A stretch of DNA of 64,000 nucleotides, from assembly GCA_002162685.1 (NCBI GenBank), contig MAAQ01000020.1:358764-422763 (forward strand), in the 5' to 3' direction. Numbering within the stretch: position 1 is the stretch's first letter; each line of letters opens with the position of its first letter. The translations under genes were made by a program, and so were the position numbers. This DNA is from Flavobacteriales bacterium 33_180_T64 (GTDB taxonomy: Bacteria > Bacteroidota > Bacteroidia > Flavobacteriales > Flavobacteriaceae). Positions 41,512 through 50,631 of the stretch are shown here, in pieces. The notes under the pieces were generated by a model, which did no database searches, was not told the origin of the DNA, and saw nothing but the letters and a program-made list of their open reading frames with translations.

Positions 41512-42099
41512 TTAGTATTCTGTTTCGCGGTTATTGACTTTGTCCTGCATTTTTCTGAAGGAAATAATATCCTTATACCGTCTGGTTTTAGTTTTGATAT
41601 TGGAAACCATTTCTTTGGATTCTAATTCTTTTTCTTTTAGAACTTCAGCACGTTCTGCATCTGTCATTTTTAAGTAGTCACTTGATAAGATTTCGTCTAT
41701 GAAATCCATTGTATCTAAAGAATTTTCTACAATGGCAGTAAACGATTCCGAAACCCTTGAAACTTCATCTGGTTTGATGTAAGGACTATCAAGAATGTCT
41801 CTTAAATCATTCTGCATCACGTTAATAAGGCGCTGGTTGTTCCGTCCAATTTCTCGGACAGCTTTTAATTGCTTTACCACATTGTTGACCTTTTCAATGT
41901 TCTCTTTTTGTGTTTTTAAGAACTTGACGGTCTTGATAATATTTTCGGTTTGTTTTCCTGATTCTATCAGTTGTTTTACCAAACTAATAAAATTGGTGTT
42001 ATCATAAGTGGGCATTCCCTGAGCGGTAGCACCGCTAGGTAATAAAAGGGTAATCGTAAGGATTAGTCCAAACAAGATTGTTTTAATTTTAGTCTTCAT
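41512..42099 (-). CDS. Periplasmic transfer protein (DUF4141/VirB5-like)
   Basis: 195 aa. Signal peptide (TILFGLILTITLLLPSGATAQG) followed by an all-helical mature region with coiled-coil pattern (QLIESGKQTENIIKTVKFLKTQKENIEKVNNVVKQL). Position between the VirB4 and VirB6 homologues and the helical build fit the VirB5/TrbJ-like proteins (TraI, DUF4141 in CTnDOT), which act at the pilus tip or in the channel. Confidence 0.72.
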   Translation of the reverse strand: MKTKIKTILFGLILTITLLLPSGATAQGMPTYDNTNFISLVKQLIESGKQTENIIKTVKFLKTQKENIEKVNNVVKQLKAVREIGRNNQRLINVMQNDLRDILDSPYIKPDEVSRVSESFTAIVENSLDTMDFIDEILSSDYLKMTDAERAEVLKEKELESKEMVSNIKTKTRRYKDIISFRKMQDKVNNRETEY

Positions 42100-42103
42100 A
42101 ATA

Positions 42104-44506
42104 TTATGTTTTAGATGTGAATTGAATTATTGCTTTTTCCATATCGTTATGCTCATTGTAGAGCTTCATTATTTCTTCATTTTCTTGTCCATCAGTTAAG
42201 TAGGCAGCATAAACTTCCTTCGGTACTTCAAGCCTAAAAACGTTACTTTCCTTTCCTATTTTGATAAACATTTCGGTGTACTTTCGTGGTCCAGAAAGGT
42301 TGTTTTTGATAGACTTTAATTGATTTAAGTCGTGGCTAGATAGATTGAGTCTTTTAACTAGTTCATCATAGCCTTTTTCATTATTCAAGCTATAGATGAC
42401 TTGCGTGTTTTCTAAAATACTTGCGGATGTGGAATTATTAGGTAGCTGATTAATGGATTGTAGAATAATACCAATCGCACCGTTCTGTTTACGGATGGCT
42501 TGATAGTAGAATTCTACACTTTCCAGTACGTTTTCAAACTTTAGTTGCTTGGCAAACTCATCGAATAGTATGATGCCTTTTTCCGCCCTGTTTTTCCAAA
42601 TGGTTCTTTGGATGGCTGACTTAATCAGCTTCAACATTACGGACAGGATTTCCTTGTTGTCTTTGACTTCATCCAGTTCAAAAACAATCAAACGTTTGTC
42701 TTCAATTTTATAAGTCTGGTCTTCGTTGACTTCAAACAGAAAGCTATATAGACCATCGCCGACATATTCTGACATTACGTGCAAGAAGCTCGTGACATTG
42801 AAGTAGTCGGGATGGATTTTTAGTGTGTTCAGAAGGTCTTTTTGATTTATTTCAATAAATTGATAGAAACCATCCAATGAGTGATTTTCTAAAGTGCTAT
42901 TGTAATAATGACGCAATATCTTTTTGACGGAAACCGATTGTGCTTTGGTTACTTTTAAATCTGATGCGAACAGCTCAAACAAGAAAACAGACAAGTCTTC
43001 CAAACGTTCGGGTGTCAAATCATTTATATCACTTATATAAAATGGATTGATACCCAAGTTCTTACCACTCTCGTAACGAAGTACAGTATATTGTTCTGGA
43101 TAGAGCTTGGCGAATTTGGTGTACGAACCACCCAAATCTATAATAACTAGACGTACACCACTTTCAAAATATTGGCGTAGAATATTATTTGCTAAAAAAG
43201 ATTTGCCTTCGCCTGTTGGTGCAAAAATGGCAAAATTCCGTGCCTTGATGCGTTTCTTTTTTTCATCCCAAACATCTTTTAAAACGGGAACATTATGTTC
43301 TCTATCATTAAAAATGATTCCGGTAGCATCTGAATTGTAATTGGTGTTATTTATAAACAGGCATATAGCGTGTTTTAAATCTGTTACATACAAATCATTA
43401 TTTGAAAAGTTGGATGAAAAACAGCAGTAACTATTCAGTATATAATTTTTCCGTTCTTCACCTCTGGGGTAGTACGGGATGATATCCAGTTCTTTAAATT
43501 CAGTCTTTATTTTAGAGCCTATTTTACTTAGCTCTCGGGCTTCCCGAGCCCAATAAACTATGTTTAAATGACCACGAATAATTCTGGCATTATCATCGGC
43601 ATTGATTTGGTCAAGAATATGCTGAATTTTCCCTAAAACCACTTTATTCTGTGAACCGAAATTTGAACTTTTGTTGAGTTCCTCAACTTTTTTATCTAGC
43701 ATCTTGCGCCACTTATGTTTGTCATCCAAATACAAAATCTGGTTGACGATGTGGTTTTCGTTAAGCGTAAGCCCTAAGCCATCAATAAACCCTTGATGAA
43801 ATACGAAATCGTCAGAAGTGAATTTCTCATTGGTCTTGCTACTCTGTACACTTTCGCCAAAGCACAGTTCGCTATTGATAGCTAGGGCATCAAAATAGTT
43901 TTCGCCTATATTGACGTTTTTCTTTTCAAGTAAAATATCGGTATCAAATCCATCATTAAAACCATTGAAATAACTATTTGTGAGTTGTTGTATATCTTTC
44001 GCTTTAAGCGAAACAAACTTCATTTTTCGGCTATTGTTTATAAAGGAAACTGAATCGCTAACTGAACCGATGAAGCTTTTAACATTGTCATCTAATTGTT
44101 GAATAATTCCTTTGGAAACTTTACGAAAAGGGTTGACGTATTTCGAATTGTTAAGTGCCTTGTTCTTAGTCAAGATAAAGAACAGATAACACTTGTGTTC
44201 AATATGCCCACGGCCTTTAAAATGCTCGTGAGTGGCTTTTTCTAAAAAGGTGGTGTTTGGAAGTTTTTCTGAAGAGTACGTTTTTTTGAGGTAGATGTCC
44301 TGTTTGTGAACCACAGTCCCAACTGGTAAAGATTTCAACGCCTGAAACCAAGCACCGTGTATGTCTTCAAAGTCTTTTTCAGATAAGGAATATATTTCTG
44401 GTAACGTTCCTTCATAGCATAAGACCACATTGCCATTGTTGGCAAATATGATATTATCTTGAATATCTGCGATAGGTTGATATGCGGAAAGGTTAATCTT
44501 GTTCAT
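42104..44506 (-). CDS. traG: VirB4-like conjugation ATPase (TraG of conjugative transposons)
   Basis: 800 aa. Walker A FAPTGEGKSFLANN (about 427-440), Walker B GIILFDEFAKQL (about 644-655) and a C-terminal RecA-like region with AIRKQNGAIGIILQSINQLPNN. The N-terminal half is the VirB4-specific domain. It drives assembly and operation of the secretion channel from the cytosolic face. It overlaps the VirB3-like gene by 14 nt. In Bacteroidetes ICE naming this ATPase is TraG, not to be confused with the VirD4-type protein at 18299. Confidence 0.9.
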   Translation of the reverse strand: MNKINLSAYQPIADIQDNIIFANNGNVVLCYEGTLPEIYSLSEKDFEDIHGAWFQALKSLPVGTVVHKQDIYLKKTYSSEKLPNTTFLEKATHEHFKGRGHIEHKCYLFFILTKNKALNNSKYVNPFRKVSKGIIQQLDDNVKSFIGSVSDSVSFINNSRKMKFVSLKAKDIQQLTNSYFNGFNDGFDTDILLEKKNVNIGENYFDALAINSELCFGESVQSSKTNEKFTSDDFVFHQGFIDGLGLTLNENHIVNQILYLDDKHKWRKMLDKKVEELNKSSNFGSQNKVVLGKIQHILDQINADDNARIIRGHLNIVYWAREARELSKIGSKIKTEFKELDIIPYYPRGEERKNYILNSYCCFSSNFSNNDLYVTDLKHAICLFINNTNYNSDATGIIFNDREHNVPVLKDVWDEKKKRIKARNFAIFAPTGEGKSFLANNILRQYFESGVRLVIIDLGGSYTKFAKLYPEQYTVLRYESGKNLGINPFYISDINDLTPERLEDLSVFLFELFASDLKVTKAQSVSVKKILRHYYNSTLENHSLDGFYQFIEINQKDLLNTLKIHPDYFNVTSFLHVMSEYVGDGLYSFLFEVNEDQTYKIEDKRLIVFELDEVKDNKEILSVMLKLIKSAIQRTIWKNRAEKGIILFDEFAKQLKFENVLESVEFYYQAIRKQNGAIGIILQSINQLPNNSTSASILENTQVIYSLNNEKGYDELVKRLNLSSHDLNQLKSIKNNLSGPRKYTEMFIKIGKESNVFRLEVPKEVYAAYLTDGQENEEIMKLYNEHNDMEKAIIQFTSKT

Positions 44507-44777
44507 AATAGAAGCCAGAATTTCTTTTGTTACTTATGATTTTTGGGAAGACTTTTGCCGTTTGAAAAAGTTGGGGGTTACTGGTAATTCGTGTTAATGC
44601 GATGAATAAAACAGCATTGAAAACCATAACACCAATTATCATTAAGAAGCTGAATGAAAAAATGATGATTAATAATGAAGCAAGTATTGAAACCATCATT
44701 AATGCAAATAGGGAAATAGGCAGTCCAAAAATGACTGCCTGTTTCCTAATATTTTTATAGACCTCGAATTTTTTCAT
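44493..44777 (-). CDS. VirB3-like transfer membrane protein
   Basis: 94 aa with two adjacent hydrophobic segments (IFGLPISLFALMMVSILASL and LIIIFSFSFLMIIGVMVFNAVLFIAL) and a basic C-terminal tail. Size, topology and placement between the VirB2-like and VirB4-like genes match VirB3/TraF (DUF4133-like) proteins. Overlaps the VirB4 gene start. Confidence 0.75.
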   Translation of the reverse strand: MKKFEVYKNIRKQAVIFGLPISLFALMMVSILASLLIIIFSFSFLMIIGVMVFNAVLFIALTRITSNPQLFQTAKVFPKIISNKRNSGFYYEQD

Positions 44778-44815
44778 ACAGCTTTTCTAATAAAGCCCTC
44801 AATGAGGGTTCATAT

Positions 44816-45103
44816 TTATACTACAATTCCGATTAGATATGTAAATATGCCTACGACTGCACCAGCAATCAAAACAAATACAAGTACTCTAGTAATTCCT
44901 TTTTTAAGGTCTGCATTTTCCCCAAAAAAGTGTCCTGCATTAAATAGGAAACCAACTAGGAAAATGACACCAAGTAAAATTGGAAATATGGTACGTATGG
45001 TATCACCCACATCGTTAACGGAATCTTCAATTCCACCAATTTGAGCAAAAAGTGATGTTGAGAGCAACGATAAAAAAGTTGCTAAGTAGATTGATTTTTT
45101 CAT
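44816..45103 (-). CDS. VirB2-like pilin/channel subunit
   Basis: 95 aa: signal peptide (ATFLSLLSTSLFAQ) followed by a short polar region and two membrane helices (IFPILLGVIFLVGFLFNAGHFF and ITRVLVFVLIAGAVVGIFTYLIG), the VirB2/TraE layout. First gene of the tra operon. The upstream gap (45104-45292) is shared with the divergent amidase gene and must hold both promoters. Confidence 0.72.
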   Translation of the reverse strand: MKKSIYLATFLSLLSTSLFAQIGGIEDSVNDVGDTIRTIFPILLGVIFLVGFLFNAGHFFGENADLKKGITRVLVFVLIAGAVVGIFTYLIGIVV

Positions 45104-45292
45104 AATAAAACTGTTTAGATTTTTTATTCATTTTCTCTTTCCTAAATTTACATATATTTATACATAAATAACTGAATATCAAATATTTGTGAATAAAATA
45201 TAATTTGAAATCAATTGAATTTAATTGTTATTATTTGGTATCAAATTCTATGAATTTTTGAAAGGAAGTTGTTGATAACCTGAAAATTGAAA

Positions 45293-45922
45293 ATGAAAAA
45301 AGTGCTCAAAAACGTCAGTTTTGTCCTTTTGCTTCTAAAAATGTGCATCGTTTTTGGACAGGAAACTGCCATTCAAAAAAGAATAATTATTGATGTAGGA
45401 CACGGCGGAAAAGATTCTGGTGCAATCGGAATAAATGGCATTCAGGAAAAGGATGTCGTTATGGATATTGCAAATTTGATTTTGAAGCTAAATAATGATT
45501 TGGATAGGCAATTAGATATTTATTTGACCCGGTACAGCGATACACTTATTTCATTATCAGATAGAACTAAACTGGCCAAAGCTCTAAAAGCTGATTTGTT
45601 TGTGTCGTTGCATTGCAATCATTCGGATAATCCTGATGCAAGAGGGATTGAGGTTTATGCTTCAAGGAAGCAGAGAAAATATTCAAAAGAATCTGTTTTT
45701 ATAGGCTATCAAATTGAAAAGACGATTTGCAGAGAGATAGGATATGAGAGTAGAGGTGTGAAGTTTGCGAATTTTCAGGTGCTGCGAGAAACTATCGGCC
45801 ATTGTGCTTCCGTTCTATTGGAACTGGGTTTTTTGAGTAATAAAGATGAAGTCGATTACATTTCAGATTCCATAAATATCGAATTAATTGCCATTGCCAT
45901 TATACTATCCATACAGAACTAA
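45293..45922 (+). CDS. N-acetylmuramoyl-L-alanine amidase (Amidase_3)
   Basis: 209 aa from the ATG at 45293; a TTG two codons upstream is an alternative. Signal peptide (SFVLLLLKMCIVFGQE), then an Amidase_3 zinc hydrolase: IDVGHGGKDSGAIG with the first zinc His, a Glu in IQEKDVVMDIA, SLHCNHSDNPDARGIEVY with the later His, and LLELGFLSNKDEVDYI with the catalytic Glu. It cuts the peptide stem from peptidoglycan and would open the wall for the type IV secretion apparatus, the job given to a lysozyme-like protein in other elements. Divergent from the tra operon. Confidence 0.88.
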   Translation: MKKVLKNVSFVLLLLKMCIVFGQETAIQKRIIIDVGHGGKDSGAIGINGIQEKDVVMDIANLILKLNNDLDRQLDIYLTRYSDTLISLSDRTKLAKALKADLFVSLHCNHSDNPDARGIEVYASRKQRKYSKESVFIGYQIEKTICREIGYESRGVKFANFQVLRETIGHCASVLLELGFLSNKDEVDYISDSINIELIAIAIILSIQN

Positions 45923-45929
45923 TACTATT

Positions 45930-46028
45930 ATGAAAGACCTATTTTTAGAATTAACAAAGAGTTTAAAAGCTATTATAAAACAATTTATTTCAGAAGTGAT
46001 TTTACTGTATAGGACTTGGAAGAATTAA
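45930..46028 (+). CDS. Possible small peptide gene, 32 aa
   Basis: ATG at 45930, 7 nt after the amidase stop: MKDLFLELTKSLKAIIKQFI and 12 more residues, forming one amphipathic helix. Short and unrecognised; support is the tight spacing only. Confidence 0.3.
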   Translation: MKDLFLELTKSLKAIIKQFISEVILLYRTWKN

Positions 46029-46044
46029 AGTTGTCCGGAGTTTA

Positions 46045-47163
46045 CTAACTAATGAGATTATTGAGGGTGCGCATTCTACCCAACTCTGTCAAACCAGTTA
46101 TATGATGAAAAAAACCTGGATTGTACTTATCAGATTTAGAGATAATTTCAACATACAGCTGAAGATTATTTTTTTGCAAATCATTTAATTTTTCAAACTC
46201 TGAGGTTATTAGTTCTTCAGAATGATTATTTATAAAGCTATGGTATTTAGAAGTTAAACCTACAATGATATCAGAAAGTTGAATCATAATTTCTGATTTG
46301 GAATCTTTGAATGCATAGTTTTTTAAAGTTCTTTTTCCATCAATAAGATTGAAGTCACCTACAATTTTTTGAATGGCATCCTCATTATCGAATATATGGG
46401 TAGAGTTTTTGAACATATAAACCTGTTTGATGTAAAACTGATAAAATTCTTCTATTAGCATATTATTTTTTTCTCCTCTTAGAAATGGCATTTTTTGCTT
46501 CTTGCTTGAAAAGTCAAGTATTCCTTTAAGAATTTTTAAGTTTTTCTGATTTTTCACATTTCCGTTTTCATAATTTGCTATAGCTATGATTTCCTTTATA
46601 AATTCAGGAATATCTGCATTACTTATATTAGGGTAGTTAAACTTAAAAAACAGTGATCTAGTCTCATCTAAATGTTCTCTAAGTACTTGGTGTATAATAT
46701 CTTTTAGTTCTGCAACAAATTGAGGTCCACGTTCTAATAATTCTTTACGATTCATAAGTGCAGAATCTACGATATCGACTATAGAATAGTATAAAAGATT
46801 GATACAGGAAAGATGAACTAATATATCTTCATTATTTATAAATTTTAAATAAGTATTTATTTTTCTTGACTTTAGGCAGCTTATAAAATCGCCGCTAGCT
46901 AAATGTTTGAACTTTATCTCTTTTACATTTTTTTGTAATTTTAGAGAATTCTTAAGCTCTTCGAAGTTGAATACACTTCCATTATCGACTATTCCGCCTA
47001 AAACAAAACTGCCAGTTATTGAGGTATTAAAATCCGATTCTCTTGTATATAGCTTTCTTGGATTATTGGATTCGTCATAGAAAAAATGATATTTTTCATC
47101 AAAGTTAATGTGAGGTGCGAGTAATTTCTGACTGGCTCTTATTTCGTTTATAGGAAAATCCAT
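46045..47163 (-). CDS. DUF3800-domain protein
   Basis: 372 aa. The N-terminal motif KYHFFYDESNNPRKLY (DES) followed by SITGSFVLGGIVDNG, and a later MIQLSDIIVGLTSKYHSF, match DUF3800, a family with conserved acidic residues suggesting an RNase H-like, metal-dependent enzyme; the activity is unproven. The middle is helical. It is 7 nt downstream of the nuclease-like gene, so they form a pair. DUF3800 genes recur in mobile elements and defence islands. Confidence 0.7.
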   Translation of the reverse strand: MDFPINEIRASQKLLAPHINFDEKYHFFYDESNNPRKLYTRESDFNTSITGSFVLGGIVDNGSVFNFEELKNSLKLQKNVKEIKFKHLASGDFISCLKSRKINTYLKFINNEDILVHLSCINLLYYSIVDIVDSALMNRKELLERGPQFVAELKDIIHQVLREHLDETRSLFFKFNYPNISNADIPEFIKEIIAIANYENGNVKNQKNLKILKGILDFSSKKQKMPFLRGEKNNMLIEEFYQFYIKQVYMFKNSTHIFDNEDAIQKIVGDFNLIDGKRTLKNYAFKDSKSEIMIQLSDIIVGLTSKYHSFINNHSEELITSEFEKLNDLQKNNLQLYVEIISKSDKYNPGFFHHITGLTELGRMRTLNNLIS

Positions 47164-47170
47164 TATGATT

Positions 47171-48550
47171 TTATTGTTTGGTAATTGTATTGTAATTCAT
47201 TGAAGCATAAGGATGGAAATCTGGAGTATAACTCACTAGCTCTCCATCTATAAATTTGTGATGACCTATGTTTGGAAAGCACTCCATATCAATAGGGTGT
47301 TTTGCTTTTGGATTATGAAATAAGTTCAAGCCCTCTCGCCAGGTTTCTTTTGTATCTTCAGAGACTTGATATTTAAATGACATTGGTTCCAAACTTTCTG
47401 GGTCTTGGTGTACACAATCTCCAATGCGTACAACTATTTGGCCATCTTCGCCAAAACCTGCTTGAATTCCCATACGGGTAAACTTAGCTAGAGTACCAGT
47501 AGCAGTGAATAATATAGCGCTTACATTTTTTGTTTCAGGTTGGTCGAAAAATCCTGTAGGGATTATTTCTCCTGAAGGCTTCGTATAATTATTTGCTTTT
47601 ACAGACCTAACTATTTCTTTGCCATTTTCATCTTTCTGAATAATTTGCTTATGTCCATATAAATATTCAGTTAGAGCAACAAAAGACCATATCATTGAGG
47701 CATCACTATGAAAATCTGCAATAGCAAATACGAGAGGTTTGTTTTTTACGTGGTCAAGTTTCCAGTATTCTTTTTTAAGTTTTGAATAAAGCGCGCTACC
47801 ATAGCGTAAAGGAGTTTCGTTTTCTAGCTTCGTTTCTATATCCTTAGAAGTTATAGTACGTGGTTGAATATGTACTAATTTAGGTGGGTCATTTTTACGG
47901 CCTAAAATAACAGCTTCTACCGCAATAGTTAAATCATCTTTTTTAATCAAGAAATCAGGTCTATTAAACTCACGTAGCATTTCAAATTCTAATTCTATAA
48001 ATGAAGCAAAAAGATAGAGTTCCCATAACCGCGCATCAAAACCATTTATAGATTGAAACTGTTCTACAAAATTTCCATCGATATCGTCTAAGTGATTAGA
48101 TATTTCAATGATTGCTTGTTTTGAAGCTTTTGAACCTTTGCTGTTTTTTAGGTTATTAAAATACGGATGAAGTTTTTCTGGTGGTTGATTTACCTCGAAT
48201 AGTTTGAGACCTTTTGGAAGCCCGCCTTGTTCTACAATAGTCAGATTTTGAGAACTATGCCATTTCATTGAATTGATTAGAGTGGTTATGCATTTTTCTT
48301 CTGTAGCATAATCTGTTTTTATTTCAAATGCCCTGAATTGCCGATTTTCATCTCGTGCCATTAGTATGTAATTATAATCTTGGTCTGTATAGTCAAGAAT
48401 TACAACTCCCAAAAGTGTGTTGGAATCATTAGTATAATAGTGTAGCTCTTTGGCAAGAAAATTTATAAAAGGATGCCTCGTGAAGAGCATAAAAATATCG
48501 AAACGATTTTTATTGATTTTTATAATTTTAATGGGTGTTATTTTTTTCAT
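47171..48550 (-). CDS. Nuclease-like protein of unknown family
   Basis: 459 aa from the ATG at 48550 (MKKITPIKIIKINKNRFD); the frame stays open to a TTG at 48610, which is less likely to be the start. A central segment, ARLWELYLFASFIELEFEM then FNRPDFLI ... LTIAVEAV, has the order E...PD...E seen in PD-(D/E)XK-type nucleases, though the Lys is not clear. The rest is unassigned. It pairs with the DUF3800 gene and lies downstream of the replication genes on the same strand, so it may be read from their promoter. I infer a defence or competition cassette. Confidence 0.5.
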   Translation of the reverse strand: MKKITPIKIIKINKNRFDIFMLFTRHPFINFLAKELHYYTNDSNTLLGVVILDYTDQDYNYILMARDENRQFRAFEIKTDYATEEKCITTLINSMKWHSSQNLTIVEQGGLPKGLKLFEVNQPPEKLHPYFNNLKNSKGSKASKQAIIEISNHLDDIDGNFVEQFQSINGFDARLWELYLFASFIELEFEMLREFNRPDFLIKKDDLTIAVEAVILGRKNDPPKLVHIQPRTITSKDIETKLENETPLRYGSALYSKLKKEYWKLDHVKNKPLVFAIADFHSDASMIWSFVALTEYLYGHKQIIQKDENGKEIVRSVKANNYTKPSGEIIPTGFFDQPETKNVSAILFTATGTLAKFTRMGIQAGFGEDGQIVVRIGDCVHQDPESLEPMSFKYQVSEDTKETWREGLNLFHNPKAKHPIDMECFPNIGHHKFIDGELVSYTPDFHPYASMNYNTITKQ

Positions 48551-48625
48551 ACGCACTGGTTCTGGATATTGAAAATTAAATTGTAATATCTTAAATTCTT
48601 TTAGAATCAACTAAAAAAAAATACA

Positions 48626-49288
48626 TTACTTCCGTTTATCGATAGCAGCTTTATTAAAAGCAATCAAATTAAACAATTCTCGCATTCGGCTACGAACACG
48701 ATTGCCATAGCGTTCTTCTAACTCTTCAGCATTCAGATTGGTAGTTGCGTGAGTTTTGATTTTGTGTTTGGTGTCAAGGTAAAGCTCGTATCGGGAAAGT
48801 AATACTTCACCCATTACATTTAGGTCTTTACCATAAAATCTTCCAGCAGGTTCAATACCCAAATCATCAAAACAGAAAAACTTGGTATTCCCATATTCTT
48901 CTATGGTTTTAAAACCAAGATGGTTAAAACTGAAGGTTACATTCCTACACGGAATCATTTCATAAGGACGATGCATTGGGACAATGTGGCGCAATAGTTT
49001 CATTAGACTGGTCTTTCCACAGCCTACGGGTCCTGAAAGTAAGATGCCTTTGTTAATATCAATTCCGTAGGTTTTACAATTTTCCTTGTCCTTGATGAAG
49101 TAGGAACAGAGCTTCAACAAAATATCTTTGTCTTCATCGTAAATCTTGAATTTTTCCCCAAACACTAGTTTGCCTTTAGCATTCAGATAAATCAAAATTT
49201 TAGGAAAATCGTACAATACACTTTTACCATCAAACTTTCCCAGCGAATATTCCACGCCACCTTCGGTTATTTTAGAGGGGTTGTCCAT
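48626..49288 (-). CDS. DnaC/IstB-like helper ATPase
   Basis: 220 aa AAA+ type protein: Walker A LLSGPVGCGKTSLMKLL (about 70-86), Walker B TKFFCFDDLGIEP (about 127-139), sensor segment THATTNLNAEELEERYGNRVRSRMRELF with an Arg finger candidate. Proteins of this kind load the replicative helicase or act beside initiators, so it should support replication of the excised circle. Overlaps the preceding gene by 17 nt. Confidence 0.8.
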   Translation of the reverse strand: MDNPSKITEGGVEYSLGKFDGKSVLYDFPKILIYLNAKGKLVFGEKFKIYDEDKDILLKLCSYFIKDKENCKTYGIDINKGILLSGPVGCGKTSLMKLLRHIVPMHRPYEMIPCRNVTFSFNHLGFKTIEEYGNTKFFCFDDLGIEPAGRFYGKDLNVMGEVLLSRYELYLDTKHKIKTHATTNLNAEELEERYGNRVRSRMRELFNLIAFNKAAIDKRK

Positions 49289-50027
49289 AGTCTTTGTTTT
49301 TAGTGGTCCGCAAGTTGTCCCGTTTTTGGGACACTTCTTTTTTGGTTGAAGTGTTTTCTTCGTCGAATAGTTCAGTTCTATCCATCCAGTTTGTGGCTAG
49401 AGCTCGCCAATCACGAACCTGCTTACCATCGCTTGTTTGCCAGTTCCGAATTTCGTAATGCTCAAAGAATTTTTTTCCTTCATCAGCATTAAAACCTTTT
49501 TTAACAAAAAAATTAATTACTGCCTGCCAGCCCTTTGGTTGTTTTATATAGTTTTCTTGTTTGATATTGTTTGTATTAGATACCAATACTTGTCCACTAG
49601 TGGGACGGTGTGGGTCTACAACTTGTCCATTTATGGGATGGTGCTGTCCCGCAATAGGTTCACGAATGGGATGGTACTGTTCCGCAAGCTGTTCTAATGT
49701 GGGATTGTACCGTCCCATATCTGGTTCATCACTTGTACCGATTATGGACATTTTAATTTTACTGCCCTTGTATGGATTGTTAGATGGGAAATAACATAGG
49801 TAAAGCCACGAGTCCAAATCTGTGACACATCTGTGATATGTGGATTTTGAGCCTATTTTAGCACAACGCATTAAATCTCTACGGTTTACATAAAATTCGT
49901 CTGCAAAGCGGCTGCTGTTCCATTCTTGGAACAATGCCATATACAAACTAATATGGGTAGGATTCAGGCGGTCATCAAAATAAAACTTTTCAAAAGCCGC
50001 ATTAAGTAGCTTTATATAGTTCATCAT
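49272..50027 (-). CDS. Replication-initiator-type protein
   Basis: 251 aa. N-terminal winged-helix-like part (NPTHISLYMALFQEWNSSRF ... VNRRDLMRCAKIGSKSTYHRCVTDLDSW) and a C-terminal part with KGWQAVINFFVKKGFNADEGKKFFEHYEIRNW ... VRDWRALATNWMDR as in DnaD-like/replisome organiser proteins. Between them is a low-complexity linker made of imperfect repeats of the type HHPINGQ/HRPTSGQ (about 120-160). Together with the DnaC-like ATPase it probably starts replication of the excised element. One nt after the HTH gene; overlaps the ATPase gene. Confidence 0.65.
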   Translation of the reverse strand: MMNYIKLLNAAFEKFYFDDRLNPTHISLYMALFQEWNSSRFADEFYVNRRDLMRCAKIGSKSTYHRCVTDLDSWLYLCYFPSNNPYKGSKIKMSIIGTSDEPDMGRYNPTLEQLAEQYHPIREPIAGQHHPINGQVVDPHRPTSGQVLVSNTNNIKQENYIKQPKGWQAVINFFVKKGFNADEGKKFFEHYEIRNWQTSDGKQVRDWRALATNWMDRTELFDEENTSTKKEVSQKRDNLRTTKNKDYGQPL

Positions 50028-50312
50028 TTAAGAATTTGAACCGTGTTGTACACGATTGGTAGTCATTATATTTTGAATTTCTTCGGCATCATAATAGATA
50101 ATACCACCTACTTTGGTATAGGGTAATGTACCGTTGATGCGAAGATTTTGTAAAGTGCCTGGACTCACTTGAAGCAAGTCCATAACTTCTGAGGATTTCA
50201 AATACTTTTTGAATTTTCCAGTTGTTTGTTTGGATAGCAGCTTTTTAATGTCATCGAGCAATTCCATTTTGAATTCCCGAAGGTCGTCTGTTGTAATAAT
50301 ACTTACCGGCAT
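50028..50312 (-). CDS. MerR-like/excisionase-type HTH protein
   Basis: 94 aa. The HTH_17-type fold is clear: KYLKSSEVMDLLQVSPGTLQNLRINGTLPYTKVGGIIYYDAEEIQNIM. Such small winged proteins at this position in Bacteroidetes ICEs act as excision or regulatory factors. Two CCGTA-type palindromes lie upstream (50436-50448, 50574-50586). Confidence 0.8.
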   Translation of the reverse strand: MPVSIITTDDLREFKMELLDDIKKLLSKQTTGKFKKYLKSSEVMDLLQVSPGTLQNLRINGTLPYTKVGGIIYYDAEEIQNIMTTNRVQHGSNS

Positions 50313-50631
50313 AATAGAACGGTTTTATGGAAAGGGACTATCGCATTGCTGTCAATTAATTTGATAGTCCTTAACCTGATTTGACTTTCGTTCTACAAAT
50401 TTGAATAGCTTTAATGGATTTTATTCCCCAGTACAACCGTACTACGGTCAAAATTTAACATTTTGAAATTTGATGTGTTTTAAGGGTGTTTGAGGATATT
50501 CTTTTAATAACATACGTTTAAATGGCACTAAATTTTATTGAAAACTCCCCCAAAATATAATTACCGTAGGTCAACCGTAGTACGGTCATATTTTAAAAGT
50601 TAAAAAAAGGATGGAATAAAAAAATTAGCGA
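50313..50631. promoter_or_regulatory. Regulatory region with ACCGTA-N-TACGGT palindromes
   Basis: Noncoding. Holds two perfect 13-bp palindromes, ACCGTACTACGGT (50436-50448) and ACCGTAGTACGGT (50574-50586), plus an extra half-site ACCGTA at 50563-50568. Their position between rteC and the HTH gene fits operators for RteC or a replication protein. Confidence 0.6.

Noticed and set aside
49560..49700. CRISPR-like or iteron repeat array
   Set aside because: The repeats are imperfect, of uneven spacing, and lie in frame within the linker of the replication-type protein.
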